A stretch of DNA of 64,000 bases. It comes from JBGSPQ01 sp964346765 (lineage in GTDB: Bacteria; Patescibacteriota; Gracilibacteria; UBA1369). The position numbers and the translations under genes are program-made. The notes beneath the pieces are model-generated. The model was given only the letters and a program-made list of their open reading frames with translations, had not been told where the DNA came from and ran no database searches. The stretch lies in NCBI GenBank assembly GCA_964346765.1, contig CAYFWB010000008.1:16504-80503 (forward strand). Reading direction: 5' to 3'. Below are positions 53,844 through 62,616 of this stretch, in pieces (positions within the stretch are counted from its first letter, which is position 1; every line of letters starts with the position of its first letter).

Positions 53844-54881
53844 ATGAATAAGCTAAAACCATTAGGAATAACCAAAGAACAGATAGATTCTTCAGCCGAA
53901 AGAAGAGCAAGGAGTATAAACGCACCAAAAATAGAACAAAACCGAGAAATATTAGATAAAATCAGCAACCTGATGTTTATATTGGACTTTTTCAAAATGT
54001 CTCCGGAGAAAATAACCTCCAGTCCCGAATATATGGACGAAGTCACCGATTTACAAGCACTCATAAATGAAGTCAAACAGGCATTATCATTAATAAAAAA
54101 CACCTTATACGCGAACCTTTCAACAAGTGAAGAGGGAATCATTGACAGAACAGACTTAAACATAAGCAAATTGAGCGGAAACATTGAACAAGCGGTCGCG
54201 CACCTACTCGAAAACGTAAAAAGCAATACCTTATCAAAAATTAAAACCACCCATCAAGCTGAACATCCTCTGCCTCCATCTATTAACGGATTGAACAGTA
54301 AAGACAGACAAAGATTAAGAAGAGTGCTAGAAGAATTTCGAATTTTTTTACACAACTTTATGGCGCGAAATAAAATTGACGTACTCCACAAAACCACAAA
54401 AACCGCGCATGAACTCGATTCAACACAAGATAAGCTTAGAATACTACAAAAACGAAAAGTCGTGGAAGAGGCGTTTGATCAAAATTTTTCGAAAAGAATG
54501 GATTTGGACTGGAAGGATACTTTAGCAAAACTGTCTCTTACACTAAATACATTTGAAGGAGAACTACAGGGGATATATCATCACAACGCCGAAAAATTAA
54601 TGACAATGACAGACGAATCAACAGTAGCGGAAAGAATCGAATCAGACGCCAAACAGGAAGGCAAATTAAACAAAAAAATCAATAAAAAAGACGCCATTAC
54701 TTCATTTATGCCGGTCAGATTTGCCATCAGCGCTTACAGCTATTTAACCGGCAAAAAAATGCTTCCATGGTCGTCACCCGAAAGAAAGACAAGGGACGCA
54801 TTAAGTGCCAGAATTAAAAAATATCACAACTACATTCAAAAACGCCGCCGCATACTCCAAAAAAGAAATAGCGATGAATAA
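53844..54881 (+). CDS. Unknown large helical protein
   Basis: 345 residues from the ATG at 53844; a TTG at 53820 would add eight. Not recognised. It is almost entirely helical and charged, with a possible short amphipathic segment (about 230-245 of the ATG version), and ends in a highly basic tail (KNYIQ-type run, RRRRILQKRNSDE near the end). No signal peptide. It lies between the divergent acidic protein and tRNA-Leu (four bases from its stop). The pairing with the preceding gene and lack of database-type motifs suggest a lineage-specific pair. Confidence 0.6.
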   Translation: MNKLKPLGITKEQIDSSAERRARSINAPKIEQNREILDKISNLMFILDFFKMSPEKITSSPEYMDEVTDLQALINEVKQALSLIKNTLYANLSTSEEGIIDRTDLNISKLSGNIEQAVAHLLENVKSNTLSKIKTTHQAEHPLPPSINGLNSKDRQRLRRVLEEFRIFLHNFMARNKIDVLHKTTKTAHELDSTQDKLRILQKRKVVEEAFDQNFSKRMDLDWKDTLAKLSLTLNTFEGELQGIYHHNAEKLMTMTDESTVAERIESDAKQEGKLNKKINKKDAITSFMPVRFAISAYSYLTGKKMLPWSSPERKTRDALSARIKKYHNYIQKRRRILQKRNSDE

Positions 54882-54884
54882 ACC

Positions 54885-54971
54885 TGGTGCGCGGGAGAGG
54901 ACTTGAACCTCCACAGCCTTACGGCCACTACCACCTCAAGGTAGCGCGTCTACCGGTTCCGCCACCCGCGC
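54885..54971 (-). tRNA. tRNA-Leu (anticodon GAG)
   Basis: 87 bases with a class II variable arm. Acceptor GCGCGGG pairs with CCCGCGC; anticodon arm CTACC-TTGAGGT-GGTAG gives GAG (decodes CTC/CTT). The long variable arm TGGCCGTAAGGCTG-type and the T arm GGAGG-TTCAAGT-CCTCT are visible, and the CCA end is encoded. Confidence 0.95.
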
Positions 54972-55059
54972 TCGAATTTGCCTGCACATTTTAACCGATT
55001 ATTCTTTTAATTCAAACTTTTTTATGCTTAAATTTAATAGGTATTTTTTTAGCAACAAT

Positions 55060-55626
55060 ATGTCCAAAAAAGCGCAAATCAGAGTAGAAATGCTTACCAA
55101 AAGGCTGAAACAGCTTCCAGTTATAAAAAAACAACGGGATGTTAAAATAATCGAAACCATCGAATCAATGAAAAAATTCAAAGAAGCTCAAAATGTGCTT
55201 TTTTATATGCCGATTCACGGAGAAATAGATTTGAGTGAACTATTTAAAAAGAACAAAGACAATAAAAATTTTATATTACCAAGAGTTCTCAAAAAAAAAT
55301 TTGAACTTACTCTCTATAAAATAACATCGTTTGATGATCTTGAAGAGGGCAATTTCAGGATTTCCGAACCCAAAACAAATCTGGAAAAAATAGAACCGTC
55401 CATGCTTGATTTTATAATACTGCCGGGCATAGCATTTTCCATAGATGGCCACAGAATCGGATACGGGCAAGGTTACTTTGACAGACTGTTAAAAAAGACC
55501 GATTGTCTGAAAATTGGCGTTGCATATGAATTCCAAATCGTTAAGAATAGCTTAGGCGAAGATCACGATGTACCGGTTGAAAAAATAATTACGGAAAGCC
55601 GCGTTATAGACATTCAAACCTCTTAA
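55060..55626 (+). CDS. 5-formyltetrahydrofolate cyclo-ligase
   Basis: Converts 5-formyl-THF to 5,10-methenyl-THF with ATP, salvaging folate for one-carbon metabolism. From the ATG at 55060 it has 188 residues (an ATG at 55024 would add 12). Family segments are VLFYMPIHGEIDLSEL, ILPGIAFSIDGHRIGYGQGYFDRLL (the strongest match) and EDHDVPVEKIITE. The catalytic and folate-contact residues of this stretch are present. Ten bases before glyA, with which it shares the folate pathway. Confidence 0.92.
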   Translation: MSKKAQIRVEMLTKRLKQLPVIKKQRDVKIIETIESMKKFKEAQNVLFYMPIHGEIDLSELFKKNKDNKNFILPRVLKKKFELTLYKITSFDDLEEGNFRISEPKTNLEKIEPSMLDFIILPGIAFSIDGHRIGYGQGYFDRLLKKTDCLKIGVAYEFQIVKNSLGEDHDVPVEKIITESRVIDIQTS

Positions 55627-55636
55627 CATTCCCTAC

Positions 55637-56878
55637 ATGCAAATGACATCAACGCAGTCGCAGGATCCAAAGATCTACGACGCCATTAAACATGAAGAAA
55701 AAAGACAAAAAGAAGGAATCGAACTTATACCGTCCGAAAACTATGTATCGCAAGCGATATTGGAAGCACTTGGGTCTGTCCTTACCAACAAATATTCAGA
55801 AGGATATGTGGGGAAAAGATATTATGGAGGGTGCGAAAATGTTGATACCGTTGAAGACCAAGCTATTAAAAGATTAAAAAAACTTTTTGGATGCGACCAT
55901 GCAAATGTACAACCATTATCGGGGGCTCCCGCAAACATTGCCGTCTATTTCGGTATCCTTGAAATGGGCGACACAATTCTGGGCATGGATCTATCACATG
56001 GAGGACATCTTACCCATGGACACCCAGTAACGCACATGGCTAAAATTTTCAATTACGTCAGATATAAAACCGATCAAAGCGGCAATATTGATCTAAACAA
56101 TCTGGAAAAAATGGCCAAGGAGCACAAACCGAAACTTATACTTGTGGGATATAGCGCGTACTCAAGGGACATAGATTACAAATCGATTAAAGCCATAGCT
56201 GATAAAGTGGGAGCGCTTACCATGGCGGACATAGCTCATATTGCCGGATTAATAGCGGCCGATGAAATGAACGATCCTGTCCCCTATTTTGACGTAATTA
56301 CATCCACTACGCATAAAACACTCAGAGGACCCAGAGGAGGAATAATTATGTGTAAAAACGAACACGCCAAAGCGATAGACAAAAGTGTTTTTCCAGGATT
56401 TCAGGGCGGCCCGCATGAAAACAACATCGCCGCCAAAGCAATAGCTTTCCGTGAAGCCCTACAACCAGAATTCAAAAAATACGCTCATCAGATCAAACTG
56501 AACGCCAAAGCTTTTGAACGGGAATTCAATGAACGGGATTACAAATTAATGTTCGGAGGAACGGAAAATCATCTGCTGCTGATAGATGTTACGCCCAAAA
56601 GAATATCGGGTAAAAAAGCACAAATAGCATTGGATAAGGCCGGCATCACTTGTAACAAAAACATGATTCCGGACGACCCCCGCTCGCCGATGGACCCTAG
56701 CGGAATAAGAATAGGCACACCCGCTATCACCACCAGGGGCATGAAAGAAAAAGAAATCAAAAAAATCGCGCACTGGATGGATCTTGCTATCATGAATCAT
56801 CATGACGAGGCAATGCTAACTCAAATAAAATCCGAAGTTTCTGAATTCTGTTTGGATTATCCGATCCCGGGAATCTAA
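55637..56878 (+). CDS. glyA: Serine hydroxymethyltransferase
   Basis: PLP enzyme interconverting serine and glycine with transfer of a one-carbon unit to THF. The 413 residues show ELIPSENYVSQAILEALGS, KYSEGYVGKRYYGGCENVD, the PLP-Lys motif STTHKTLRGPRGG (about 226-238) and the C-terminal GTPAITTRGMKE. Its stop overlaps the convergent SpoIIE-type gene by four bases. Confidence 0.97.
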   Translation: MQMTSTQSQDPKIYDAIKHEEKRQKEGIELIPSENYVSQAILEALGSVLTNKYSEGYVGKRYYGGCENVDTVEDQAIKRLKKLFGCDHANVQPLSGAPANIAVYFGILEMGDTILGMDLSHGGHLTHGHPVTHMAKIFNYVRYKTDQSGNIDLNNLEKMAKEHKPKLILVGYSAYSRDIDYKSIKAIADKVGALTMADIAHIAGLIAADEMNDPVPYFDVITSTTHKTLRGPRGGIIMCKNEHAKAIDKSVFPGFQGGPHENNIAAKAIAFREALQPEFKKYAHQIKLNAKAFEREFNERDYKLMFGGTENHLLLIDVTPKRISGKKAQIALDKAGITCNKNMIPDDPRSPMDPSGIRIGTPAITTRGMKEKEIKKIAHWMDLAIMNHHDEAMLTQIKSEVSEFCLDYPIPGI

Positions 56879-58548
56879 GCTTCTGAAGCATCAGTAGACT
56901 TTTCATCTTTTTCTACCGTTTTCTGCAACTCATCCTTGACCGGTTGAGACACGGCGGCTTTAATTCCACCCGACGTTTTCTTAAGTACCATAAGCGTAAT
57001 ATCATCCATCTGCTTCCAGGAACCTGTAAATTCTTTTACGTCAGCCAGAATAGCGTTTCTTATAGATAAAGCATTCGGTAGCACACTATATTCATTTACG
57101 GATCTCTTCAAATTCGACATACCATACATTTCAGTATCACTCTTCCAGGCTTCCGGGATTCCGTCACTATAAGCTACCAAAGCGTCACCTTCTTCCAGAT
57201 AGATCTCAACTTCCTGTAAAACGTGAGAAATGTCCGACAACATACCGAGCGCCAAACCACCAGCGGGCGTTAACGTAACTTTCTTGTCTTTAGCATGATA
57301 ATGAACCATTTGCTCATGCCCCGCGCTAACATATTTCAATTTATTATTTAGGGCGTCAAAATGCATCATCACCAAAGTAATAAACATATTTGCCGAAGTT
57401 TTTTCTTTAAGGATTTTATTAACGTCGATAAGCAGTTTTTTAAGATCGCTTTCCTTTGCGTAGTTATAAACCAGTGCGTTTGTAATAGACACCACAATAC
57501 CGGAAGGTACCCCGTGACCTGTTACGTCTCCAAGATACATTAACAAGTTATTTTCATCCGTTTTAATAAAATCATAACAGTCACCTCCAATTTCTTCAGC
57601 CGGTAACACACCGGCCGCGATGTCCAAATTAGGCATCTTTGGAATCTCCTTTGGTAGCAAATCTCTTTGAATACTTGCCGCGATTTCAAGTTCTTTCGTC
57701 ACTCTCTCCTTATAAACCAATGCTTTAGTACTGACTTCCAGTTCTTTTGCCATGGAATTAAAAGCACTAGCCAAAGTGTTCAATTCATCTTTGGTCTTTA
57801 CCTCAACCCTGTGCTGAAAATCCCCCTTGGCAATAACCCTCGCCCCTAAAGTTAATTTTTTCAAAGGTCTGGTAATATTTGTCGCAATCATTATGGCAAG
57901 AATAATACCGACCAAAACACCAAAAACCCCTAGTAAACCTGTGCGAATCATAGTTTGATTAATACGATCCAGCAAATTTTCATAAGACAAATAGTAAATT
58001 ACGGTATACTGATCTGTTGCCGGCTGAACGATAAACTCAACCCTTTCATCGGGAGCAATAGGTTGGATAGGTTTAGCAGCTTCATTAACGCAAGAATAAC
58101 CTTCATCAAGTTCCGGATCAATCTGAAGGTAAACGCATCTATCAGTATCTAGAGTAAAAACGGAAGGTCTCTTTGCCCTCACCTGCTCCAGCATGTCCGC
58201 TGGCAATTCTCTATTAACCGTGCTTTTAATTCTCTCTTTATCAACAGAAGAATCATAAACAATCTCACCTTCAAACGAAACTATCTGAATCTTTTCCAGA
58301 TCCTGAAATTTATTGAAAATGTCGCTTACATCTCTGTTAAAATAGACAAAACTTTCCTGCGGAATATATAATTTATAACTTTCTACAATCGACTGCGCTG
58401 TCAATTGTGCGTAAGACCTGGCATTATCAAAAATGTCCTGCGTTAATTCCGCCTGTTTTTCGTTAATGAACAAAAGAGTATTCAATCCAAACAGAACTAA
58501 AATAAAGATTCCTATCGCCAGTACAAGTTTTGTTTTTAGTGAACGCAT
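56875..58548 (-). CDS. HAMP-SpoIIE-type Ser/Thr phosphatase
   Basis: 557 residues: transmembrane helix 1 (about 7-28), an extracytoplasmic sensor region with a Cys pair (about 139-150), transmembrane helix 2 (about 202-221), a HAMP domain (about 222-275, NITRPLKKLTLGARVIAKGDF) and a PP2C-like SpoIIE domain from about 300 (DIAAGVLPAEEIGGDCYDFIKTDEN, YLGDVTGHGVPSGIV, YSDGIPEAW). Such RsbU-like proteins activate anti-anti-sigma switches. No anti-sigma factor or STAS gene is in the window, so the partner is unknown. The C-terminal tail is acidic and disordered. Confidence 0.9.
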   Translation of the reverse strand: MRSLKTKLVLAIGIFILVLFGLNTLLFINEKQAELTQDIFDNARSYAQLTAQSIVESYKLYIPQESFVYFNRDVSDIFNKFQDLEKIQIVSFEGEIVYDSSVDKERIKSTVNRELPADMLEQVRAKRPSVFTLDTDRCVYLQIDPELDEGYSCVNEAAKPIQPIAPDERVEFIVQPATDQYTVIYYLSYENLLDRINQTMIRTGLLGVFGVLVGIILAIMIATNITRPLKKLTLGARVIAKGDFQHRVEVKTKDELNTLASAFNSMAKELEVSTKALVYKERVTKELEIAASIQRDLLPKEIPKMPNLDIAAGVLPAEEIGGDCYDFIKTDENNLLMYLGDVTGHGVPSGIVVSITNALVYNYAKESDLKKLLIDVNKILKEKTSANMFITLVMMHFDALNNKLKYVSAGHEQMVHYHAKDKKVTLTPAGGLALGMLSDISHVLQEVEIYLEEGDALVAYSDGIPEAWKSDTEMYGMSNLKRSVNEYSVLPNALSIRNAILADVKEFTGSWKQMDDITLMVLKKTSGGIKAAVSQPVKDELQKTVEKDEKSTDASEA

Positions 58549-58554
58549 ATCTTA

Positions 58555-60177
58555 TTATTTTATACTGGATGGATAAACATATCCATCAATTCTTGGTGAA
58601 TAATCAATTCCATCACTAACTCCATATAAAAGCTCGGATTCATATAGCGGCATCCCTGTCACATCTTCATCCACAATTATTCTCATAGCTTCCTGCATTT
58701 GTTCAGCTCTAGATTTCGTATTCATATTCTTTTGCGATTCTTCAATCAATTGATCAACCGCGGCGTTTGAATAGTTCATTCCGTTAAACAACCCATAACC
58801 TCTTTCCAAATTTTGCGTATGAGCGACAGATTGCAAAAAATCACTGGCATCACCAAGTTCCGATCTCCATCCTAAAAAATACATATCAGCATCTCCCTCA
58901 ATTATTGTTTTCTGCAAATCTTCTGCACTCAATGGCTCAAGAACAACATCAATACCAAGCTGTCTGAATTGCTCATAAACGTATCTGCCAATAGGTTTCA
59001 ATTCTTCCGGATAAGCAAAAGTTAATAATATTTTTTCAAACCTATCACCGATAATTTCATTTACTGTTTTCTTTGCCTCTGCCAGATCATATTCGGGCAT
59101 TTCCAGATTAGGATTATAACCAAACACTCCACTGCTTATAAATTGATTTGAAGGCACCGCGAAACCAAAAGCTATATCCACAAAGACATTAGGATCAAGA
59201 GCCTTCAAGACGGCCTTTCTGAATTTTAACTTAGAAAACAATTCATTGCTCATATTAAATCCCAAAAAACTGACTTCAAGCCCCGGAAGTTTTTTTAACT
59301 CCATGTCGGAATCATTCATCGGGGTACAACCTTCAAGATTTTTATATTCGTCAAAAAAGGAACATCCCACGTTTGGAGGAAAATTAATCAACAAATCCAA
59401 TTCATCATCCTCAAGCGACCTAATCCTTTCCCGTCTACCAGTTATCGCCTTATAAACAACATGCTTAAATGCCGGCAACGGTCCCCAATAATGCTCATTA
59501 CGCTCAAGTTCCATTTCATTATCTTGATGACTGACAAATCTGTATGCGCCCGTACCGACCGGATTTTCAAAATCATTAAAATTCACCGGGTGAATCAGCG
59601 TAACTGCCATCTTTTGAGGTAATAGCGGATCAGGGTGGGTTGTAATAAGACGAATCGTATAATCATCAATTATTTCAAACTTTTCTATTGTCAGGAGCAA
59701 AGATCTTAACTGTGACCCCTTCTCATTTTTAGCGCGATCAATGCTGGCAACGACATCCTTGGCCGTTAAAGACTGACCGTTATGGAAAGTTACATTTTTT
59801 CTTAAAATAAACTCCCATGTATAAGGATCAATTAAGCCCCATGTCCTCGCCAATGAAGGTTTAATATTTAAATCTTTATCCGTTTTTAGCAAGCCCTCGT
59901 ATATATCGGCAAGATGACTCCTTGTTACAGGATCAAAATAAATGGGATCATATTGCCGGTGACTGAACGCATATCCTATTGTTAAAACTTCCTCTTCCGA
60001 CCTGGCTACCGGCTTTTCAAAAAAATCCGTCTGAGTGTTTAAATAAAACAATAATTGATCTCCAAAAAAAAGATAAACCCCTATTGCCGCTACTACAAAA
60101 ACAGCAATAATCACTCCAACGATTTCAAACCAATCAATATTTAACCGCTCTTTTGTTTTTATTTCTTCACTTTCCAT
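58555..60177 (-). CDS. Membrane-anchored oligopeptide-type solute-binding protein
   Basis: 540 residues, the second SBP_bac_5 protein in the window. An N-terminal transmembrane anchor (about 17-40) lies after a charged MESEEIKTKE start. Family segments: LADIYEGLLKTDKDLNIKPSLARTW, FILRKNVTFHNGQSLTAKDVVASI, GTGAYRFV and KFRKAVLKALDPNVFVD. No permease or ATPase is adjacent. It starts ahead of a SpoIIE-type phosphatase gene on the same strand (6-base gap), so it may be an external ligand sensor for that phosphatase; this is inference. Confidence 0.88.
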   Translation of the reverse strand: MESEEIKTKERLNIDWFEIVGVIIAVFVVAAIGVYLFFGDQLLFYLNTQTDFFEKPVARSEEEVLTIGYAFSHRQYDPIYFDPVTRSHLADIYEGLLKTDKDLNIKPSLARTWGLIDPYTWEFILRKNVTFHNGQSLTAKDVVASIDRAKNEKGSQLRSLLLTIEKFEIIDDYTIRLITTHPDPLLPQKMAVTLIHPVNFNDFENPVGTGAYRFVSHQDNEMELERNEHYWGPLPAFKHVVYKAITGRRERIRSLEDDELDLLINFPPNVGCSFFDEYKNLEGCTPMNDSDMELKKLPGLEVSFLGFNMSNELFSKLKFRKAVLKALDPNVFVDIAFGFAVPSNQFISSGVFGYNPNLEMPEYDLAEAKKTVNEIIGDRFEKILLTFAYPEELKPIGRYVYEQFRQLGIDVVLEPLSAEDLQKTIIEGDADMYFLGWRSELGDASDFLQSVAHTQNLERGYGLFNGMNYSNAAVDQLIEESQKNMNTKSRAEQMQEAMRIIVDEDVTGMPLYESELLYGVSDGIDYSPRIDGYVYPSSIK

Positions 60178-60268
60178 TTACATTTTTATATATATTTATA
60201 TCCCTATAGGATACCATAAAAATGCAAAATTATCAAATACGCATGCACCAAAACGGATTAAAAAACAA

Positions 60269-62083
60269 TTATGATTTTTTCAGCACCGCCATAAACGCCT
60301 CCTGAGGCAAATCGATCTTTCCCACCTTTTTCATTCTCTTCTTACCTTCCTTTTGTTTTTTTAAGAGCTTATCCTTTCGTGTTCTATCCCCTCCATACAA
60401 TTTCGCCGTCACATCTTTACGAAGAGCGCTGATCGTTTCTCTGGCCACTATTTTTGATCCAATGGCCGCCTGAATAGCAATTTCAAACTGGGCTTTAGGA
60501 ATCAACCCCTTAAGCCTTTTGGCAAGTTCAGAACCCAAATAATAAGCATGATCTTTATGTACAATCGAAGATAAGGCATCAACCTTATAGCCAGCCACCA
60601 AGATATCCAGTCTAACCAGCTTACCGCCCCTATATTCCAAATATTCGTAATTCATCGATGCGTAACCCGAACTTACACTTTTTAAAATATCGTAATAATC
60701 GGTTACAATAGAAGCCAAAGGCATTTCGAAAATCAATATCACCCTGGTCTGATCAAGGTACTGCATTGTCTTATTGATGCCTCTTCTTTCCAGCGACATT
60801 TGCATAATGCTGCCTACATATTCCTTGGGAGTCACAACCTCTACTTTAACCCAAGGTTCTTTTATCTCCGTAATATTTGATATTTCCGGTAAATCGGAAG
60901 GATTCGAAACAAGTAATTCTGTGTCATCCTTTTTAACCACCACATATGAAACCGAAGGCGCGGTAACCAATAAATCCAAATCATATTCACGTTCAAGCCT
61001 TTCCTGGACAATATCAAGGTGCAATAAGCCCAAAAAACCGCACCTAAAACCGTGACCCAGAGCACCTGACTGTTCCGGCTCGTAAGACAAGGCCGAATCG
61101 CTTAGTCTCAACTTCTCAAGCGCGTCACGCAACAAAGGGTAATCATCTCCTTCAACGCAAAAAATACTGGCAAAAACATACGGTTTAACCTCTTTATAAC
61201 CGGCCAATGGTACAGCTTCCTGCGCATTAAGAGGTTTTGTACCCTGTTTCCACACAGTATCGCCGACTCTGGCATCAGCGACATTTTTTAGAGCGGCAAC
61301 CAAATATCCGACTTCCCCGGCATTAAGCGAATCAGCGGGGACATGATTCGGCTTAAAATAACCCACCTCTACCGCCTCCAACTCTTTTTTATTATGTAAC
61401 AAATATATTTTATCCCCTTTTTTAATCCGACCGGACATTACCCGAATAAATGAGACCACACCTCTGTAAGTATCATAAACCGAATCAAATATCAGAGCCT
61501 TGGTTTCCTCTTTAGCATTACTTTGTTTTGGAGGTGGTATTTTTTTAATCACTTCCACAAGCACATCCTCTACATTAGTCCCTTCTTTGGCGGAAATGCA
61601 AATTATCTCCTCTTTAGGGATACCAAGCGCGTTTTCTATTTCGAGAGCCCTTTGTTCCACATCCGCAGAAGGTAGATCGATTTTATTAAGTACGGGGATA
61701 AAAGCAAGATTATGCTCCAAAGCCATATAACAATTCGCCAAAGTTTGCGCCTCAATCCCCTGAGCCGCATCCACAACCAATATAGCTCCCTCGCAAGCCG
61801 CCAAACTTCTTGAAACCTCATAAGTAAAATCAACGTGACCCGGCGTATCTATCAAATTTAAAACATACTTTTCGCCTTCATATTGATAATCCATCCTCAC
61901 CGGCTGAAGCTTTATGGTAATTCCCCTTTCCTGTTCCAGATCCATAGTATCAAGCATTTGACCTCGCTTCATGTTCCTTTTGGAAATTGTATCCGTGACT
62001 TCCAAAAATCTATCCGCCAAAGTGGACTTTCCATGATCTATATGAGCTATAATACAGAAATTTCTAATGTTTTTGCTTTGCAT
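60269..62083 (-). CDS. lepA: Elongation factor 4 (LepA)
   Basis: Translational GTPase, related to EF-G, implicated in initiation and 30S assembly or back-translocation. The 604 residues have FCIIAHIDHGKSTLADRFLE (G1), DTPGHVDFTYEVSRSL (G3) and NKIDLPSAD (G4). The LepA-specific C-terminal domain ends with RKDKLLKKQKEGKKRMKK. It diverges from the PrgI gene over a 95-base gap. Confidence 0.97.
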   Translation of the reverse strand: MQSKNIRNFCIIAHIDHGKSTLADRFLEVTDTISKRNMKRGQMLDTMDLEQERGITIKLQPVRMDYQYEGEKYVLNLIDTPGHVDFTYEVSRSLAACEGAILVVDAAQGIEAQTLANCYMALEHNLAFIPVLNKIDLPSADVEQRALEIENALGIPKEEIICISAKEGTNVEDVLVEVIKKIPPPKQSNAKEETKALIFDSVYDTYRGVVSFIRVMSGRIKKGDKIYLLHNKKELEAVEVGYFKPNHVPADSLNAGEVGYLVAALKNVADARVGDTVWKQGTKPLNAQEAVPLAGYKEVKPYVFASIFCVEGDDYPLLRDALEKLRLSDSALSYEPEQSGALGHGFRCGFLGLLHLDIVQERLEREYDLDLLVTAPSVSYVVVKKDDTELLVSNPSDLPEISNITEIKEPWVKVEVVTPKEYVGSIMQMSLERRGINKTMQYLDQTRVILIFEMPLASIVTDYYDILKSVSSGYASMNYEYLEYRGGKLVRLDILVAGYKVDALSSIVHKDHAYYLGSELAKRLKGLIPKAQFEIAIQAAIGSKIVARETISALRKDVTAKLYGGDRTRKDKLLKKQKEGKKRMKKVGKIDLPQEAFMAVLKKS

Positions 62084-62125
62084 AAAATAATTACAGAATT
62101 AAAACCCGATTAAAAGTATCAAATA

Positions 62126-62154
62126 TTGAAGTTTAAGGCAATTTTTGCTATAAT
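62126..62154 (+). promoter_or_regulatory. Promoter of the PrgI/TraC operon
   Basis: TTGAAG at 62126-62131 and TATAAT at 62149-62154 with a 17-base spacer; TGC immediately before the -10 makes it an extended form. Predicted start near 62161 gives a leader of about 18 bases before the ATG at 62179. Confidence 0.65.
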
Positions 62155-62178
62155 TATCAGATTAAATAACAAAACCCA

Positions 62179-62607
62179 ATGCAATTCAAGGTTCCACAGA
62201 ACGTACAGAGAGAAGACACAATAGTAGGACCTTTAACGCTCAAACAGCTAATAATATGCGCCATTGGATTTACAATAGCCTATGGAATATATGTGGCACT
62301 GGCAAATTTATACCTATGGATAACCTGGCTACCACCTGTTACGCTCGTCGTTCTTATAACCCTCGCTTTCGCCTTTATCAAACCTTTAGACCTCAGTTTC
62401 ACAAAATATGTACTTATATTTATAGAATTTTCATTATTACCGAAAAAAAGACTATGGGTTAAGACAAGCGGTGAAGTCCTTATTCCAAAAAAAACACCCG
62501 GCAAAAAAGACACTGAAAAAAATGACAAGAAAAAAGAAGAAATTATAAATAAACAACAAAAATTTGAACAATTACAAAAATTCCTGGATTCACAAAAAAG
62601 AAAATAA
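62179..62607 (+). CDS. PrgI family membrane protein
   Basis: 142 residues. MQFKVPQNVQREDTIVGPLTLKQLIIC is the PrgI N-terminus, followed by two transmembrane helices (about 26-43 and 48-66) and FIKPLDLSFTKYVLIFIEFSLLPKKRLW, then a Lys/Glu/Gln-rich cytoplasmic tail. In Patescibacteria this family sits next to VirB4-type ATPases and is taken to be part of a type IV secretion-like membrane complex. Confidence 0.85.
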   Translation: MQFKVPQNVQREDTIVGPLTLKQLIICAIGFTIAYGIYVALANLYLWITWLPPVTLVVLITLAFAFIKPLDLSFTKYVLIFIEFSLLPKKRLWVKTSGEVLIPKKTPGKKDTEKNDKKKEEIINKQQKFEQLQKFLDSQKRK

Positions 62608-62616
62608 TCAATAAAT

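Noticed and set aside
53753..54250. 165-codon antisense frame across the start of the unknown helical protein
   Set aside because: It conflicts with two forward/reverse genes that fill the region better and shows only a hydrophobic-rich shadow composition.
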